A DNA stretch of 64,000 nucleotides from Pyxidicoccus xibeiensis (lineage in GTDB: Bacteria > Myxococcota > Myxococcia > Myxococcales > Myxococcaceae). Under the pieces are notes generated by a model that searched no databases, was not told the DNA's origin, and saw only the letters and a list, made by a program, of their open reading frames with translations. The stretch lies in contig NZ_JAJVKV010000001.1 of assembly GCF_024198175.1 (NCBI RefSeq), positions 1,426,001 through 1,490,000 of the forward strand, written 5' to 3'. Below, piece after piece: positions 61,766-64,000 of this stretch (position 1 is its first letter; every line of letters starts with the position of its first letter). Both the position numbers and the translations under genes were made by a program.

Positions 61766-63127
61766 TCACGCGTCCCCTGTCCTCGCGGGGAAGCGGTGCC
61801 GCTCGGCGACGCGGTAGAGCTGCGTCAGGGAGAAGTCCAGCAGCGCCTGGCGCGAGCGCAGGTAGCGGTGGGCGCGCACGAAGGGGAGCCACACGCGCTC
61901 GCCGACACGGACCTGGGACTCCTGCAGCTTCCTGCGCGGTATCCACTGGCCGCCCAGGTGCTGTACCAGCACCTCGCCCAGGTACGCGCCCACGGCGGGC
62001 ACCGCGTGGTCGTCGAGGTTTTCCCGCTGGAAGGTCTCCGGGAAGTTCTCGTGGAAGAAGTGGGCATCGACGTCTGTGAGCGACTCGGGCGTGGCTTCGA
62101 AGGCGGAGGGCACGGGGGTGTGCAGCAGGGCCACGAGCCGCTCGGCGAGGTCCGCGTACTGGGCGCGGGCGCGGTCCGGGTCCTCCACGTCCGAGGGCAG
62201 GGCGGCGCTGGCGGGGAGCCACTCGTCCGGGTCGGGTGGACGGTATGCGTTGAGCTCGGAAATCTTGCGCTGACGCTCGCTGATGGCGAACGCGTCCGGC
62301 ACGCGGGAGAGGAGCGCGGCCACGTCCGGATGGAAGCGCGGTTCCACGGGAGCGAGCGCGGCGCTGCGCTCGCGCAGGGTGCGCAGCACGGCGGCGAAGT
62401 CGAGGTCCGGACGGAGGTGGACGAAGGCGCGGGCCTGGGCTTCGCGCGCCGCTTCGCTGGCGAAGTCCGCGACGGTGGGCCAGGTCACCAGGAGGATGGA
62501 GCCGTTGGGAAGGGCTTCCACCCGGTGGGCCGGCGTGGACAGCAGCCGCTCCCGGCCCACGGTCTCCACCAGCTTCGGGCCGAAGACGTTGAGCCAGAAG
62601 AGCTCGTAGATTCTGTCGAAGCCGTCTCTGCGCGAGGTCTCCACATCACGGCCATAGTGGGGGGCACCCGACAGCTCGTCGTCCGCCATGCTGTGGGCCA
62701 TGGCATGAGGGACCGGGTAATGCGTGGCCCAGGCGCGAACCATCTCGATGAGCTTGCCGCAGCGGTCCGCCTCCGCGAAGAAGGACAGGGGCTGCACATT
62801 GAGCCAGACGCTCAGCGCGGGAGGGTGCGGCGGGAACCGGAGCCTGAGCGTCATGTCCAGCGCGGGCCACTGCGTGCGATAGAGCCCGACGGCCGTGCTC
62901 TTCTCACCTCGCTTCTCCTCCAACGCCTTCCAGATGGCGTCACGGGAGTACCTGCGGGGCCGCTTGCCGGTGGCGACGTCCGGCATCCATTCGCCCGCGT
63001 GCGCCTCGAGAGACTGGAGGAAGGGCTCCAGCTCGCGCGCGAGAGCGGCCCGGGAGTCCAGGTGCCCATCGAAAGTGAGCAGGAGGCGGTCGTCCCGCTT
63101 CAAGTCTTGGAACTCCAGCGCCTTCAT
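61766..63127 (-). CDS. Immunity-like protein, paralogue 3 of 3
   Basis: The 453-aa protein is closer to 45435 than to 60111 over the C-terminal two thirds. Its N-terminal part again differs (MTLRLRFPPHPPALSVWLNV). This copy sits next to the only toxin C-terminus that reads open to the window edge, so this may be the functional pair. Its ATG overlaps the toxin stop. Confidence 0.65.
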   Translation of the reverse strand: MKALEFQDLKRDDRLLLTFDGHLDSRAALARELEPFLQSLEAHAGEWMPDVATGKRPRRYSRDAIWKALEEKRGEKSTAVGLYRTQWPALDMTLRLRFPPHPPALSVWLNVQPLSFFAEADRCGKLIEMVRAWATHYPVPHAMAHSMADDELSGAPHYGRDVETSRRDGFDRIYELFWLNVFGPKLVETVGRERLLSTPAHRVEALPNGSILLVTWPTVADFASEAAREAQARAFVHLRPDLDFAAVLRTLRERSAALAPVEPRFHPDVAALLSRVPDAFAISERQRKISELNAYRPPDPDEWLPASAALPSDVEDPDRARAQYADLAERLVALLHTPVPSAFEATPESLTDVDAHFFHENFPETFQRENLDDHAVPAVGAYLGEVLVQHLGGQWIPRRKLQESQVRVGERVWLPFVRAHRYLRSRQALLDFSLTQLYRVAERHRFPARTGDA

Positions 63128-64000
63128 TGGAACAGGACCTCGACTCCGCTGACCTCATCACGCGCTTCGCGCACAGCCCGCTCCTCGAGTTTCGCGTTCC
63201 TCGGTCTGAGTGTGCCACCCTCATAGACGAGACGGATTCTCTCAACCTGTACTTCGACACCGAGGAGCTTCAGGGCAGGACGCCGGATGTTGAGGCCCTC
63301 ACCGTAGAAGCGCAGAGCATCGCTCGCATCCGCGACCAGTTGTGCCGTCAGTGCCTCTTCTTTCAGCAGAGAGAGGTCCCGGCTCTTGAAGCTGAACGTC
63401 TCCACCCGAGGCGGCTGGGCCGAGGGCGGACGTCCCTCGATGACCAGCACATCCGCATAGCGGACACCCGGAACCCCCGGCTTCGCCACGCCCACATGCA
63501 GCTCGATGCGGGGCGTGTCGAAGTCCTTGAGCCACCGCCGCTCTCCCCGCGGAAGCGCCGCGTCCTCCCGCAGCCGGGACACCATGGTGCGCTCGAACTC
63601 CAGCCCCCGCGTGAACAGCCCTCGCATCTGCTGGTAGCCCTCCCACTTGAGAGGCCCCTTCGACGGCCTGCCCTCGACGAGCTCCCCGAGCCGCCGCTCC
63701 CGGTACGTCACGTACTCGCTCCAGAGCGCGGAGCCCTCGCGCACCCCTGGCGGCGGCGCGTCCAGCTCGGCCCGCTGCTGCTTCAGCAACCCCACGTCGG
63801 CGGGCAGGCGCGGCCCCGCCGCCTCCAGCTCCGCCTGCAGCAGCTTCGCTTCCACCGCCTCCCGGGTGAAGCCAGCCGCCTCCCGCACCAGGGCCGCCAC
63901 ACCCTCGCCGCTCTTCGCCACGCCACCCCGCGTCGACGTGGCGCCCGCACGCGAGGACTTCGCCTCGGACAGCACCGCCTGCGCCTTCGGCACGCTGCCC
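63124..64000 (-). CDS. Polymorphic toxin, C-terminal part (runs off the window)
   Basis: The frame is open to the right edge; about 290 residues are visible, with the N-terminus outside. After a linker with a coiled segment (FTREAVEAKLLQAELEAAG) comes the domain shared with the remnant at 46793: LWSEYVTYRERRL, EFERTMVSRLRED, PRIELHVGVAKPG, YADVLVIEG and ETFSFKSRDL. The acidic residues followed by F-S-F-K suggest a PD-(D/E)XK nuclease, but this is weak. By analogy with 58919 the missing part is expected to be a lipoprotein carrier. Confidence 0.6.
   Translation of the reverse strand, partial: GSVPKAQAVLSEAKSSRAGATSTRGGVAKSGEGVAALVREAAGFTREAVEAKLLQAELEAAGPRLPADVGLLKQQRAELDAPPPGVREGSALWSEYVTYRERRLGELVEGRPSKGPLKWEGYQQMRGLFTRGLEFERTMVSRLREDAALPRGERRWLKDFDTPRIELHVGVAKPGVPGVRYADVLVIEGRPPSAQPPRVETFSFKSRDLSLLKEEALTAQLVADASDALRFYGEGLNIRRPALKLLGVEVQVERIRLVYEGGTLRPRNAKLEERAVREARDEVSGVEVLFQ

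Overview
The window looks like a chromosome segment of a myxobacterium (Myxococcus, Corallococcus or Pyxidicoccus type). It is very GC-rich with strong G/C bias at third codon positions. It carries families typical of that group: DUF2381 proteins, Hanks-type kinases, many lipoproteins, a sigma-54 activator and a lipoprotein toxin of SitA layout. No rRNA, tRNA or CRISPR array was seen.

1-16 kb, mostly core functions. An AsmA-like protein (partial) and an alpha/beta hydrolase are followed by an OmpR-type two-component pair. Next comes a sulfide-oxidation block: type II sulfide:quinone oxidoreductase, a sigma-54 activator, an ETHE1-like persulfide dioxygenase, a rhodanese and a TauE/SafE transporter. 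Near-consensus sigma-54 promoters precede both the oxidoreductase and the dioxygenase, so the activator probably controls the block. Formate-THF ligase, a chemoreceptor, a PtsN-like protein and a hemerythrin follow.

16-36 kb, mixed. There is an IS630-type element (two frames, TA duplication), an orphan excisionase-like HTH protein, a HipBA module with a four-site operator array, a large beta-helix lipoprotein, and a FIST plus histidine-kinase pair. After several metabolic genes comes an ATPase plus TOPRIM-like gene pair of lower GC (candidate anti-phage system), then a frameshifted DUF2381 gene and an Imm11-type immunity gene without a toxin.

36-44 kb, metabolic operons. A two-gene dehalogenase-like operon (DehI family plus an Asp-nucleophile alpha/beta hydrolase) is followed by an EamA exporter. 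Then comes a five-gene operon with every junction an ATGA overlap: DyP-like protein, small protein, membrane histidine kinase, isoprenoid-synthase-like protein and C-methyltransferase-like protein.

44-64 kb, a toxin/immunity island. Three paralogous immunity-like genes of about 453 aa each sit directly after a toxin C-terminal sequence (two truncated, one running off the window). Each is followed by the intact 5' end, or a short stub, of the same aminotransferase gene, which records repeated cassette duplication. Interspersed are a predicted pseudokinase, a DUF2381-kinase operon, a SitA-like AHH nuclease lipoprotein with an Imm11 immunity gene, an IS701 element, and a low-GC block (56.3-58.9 kb) with a restriction-endonuclease-like protein, an unknown partner and an excisionase-like HTH protein. 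That block is the best candidate here for an undescribed defence-type system.
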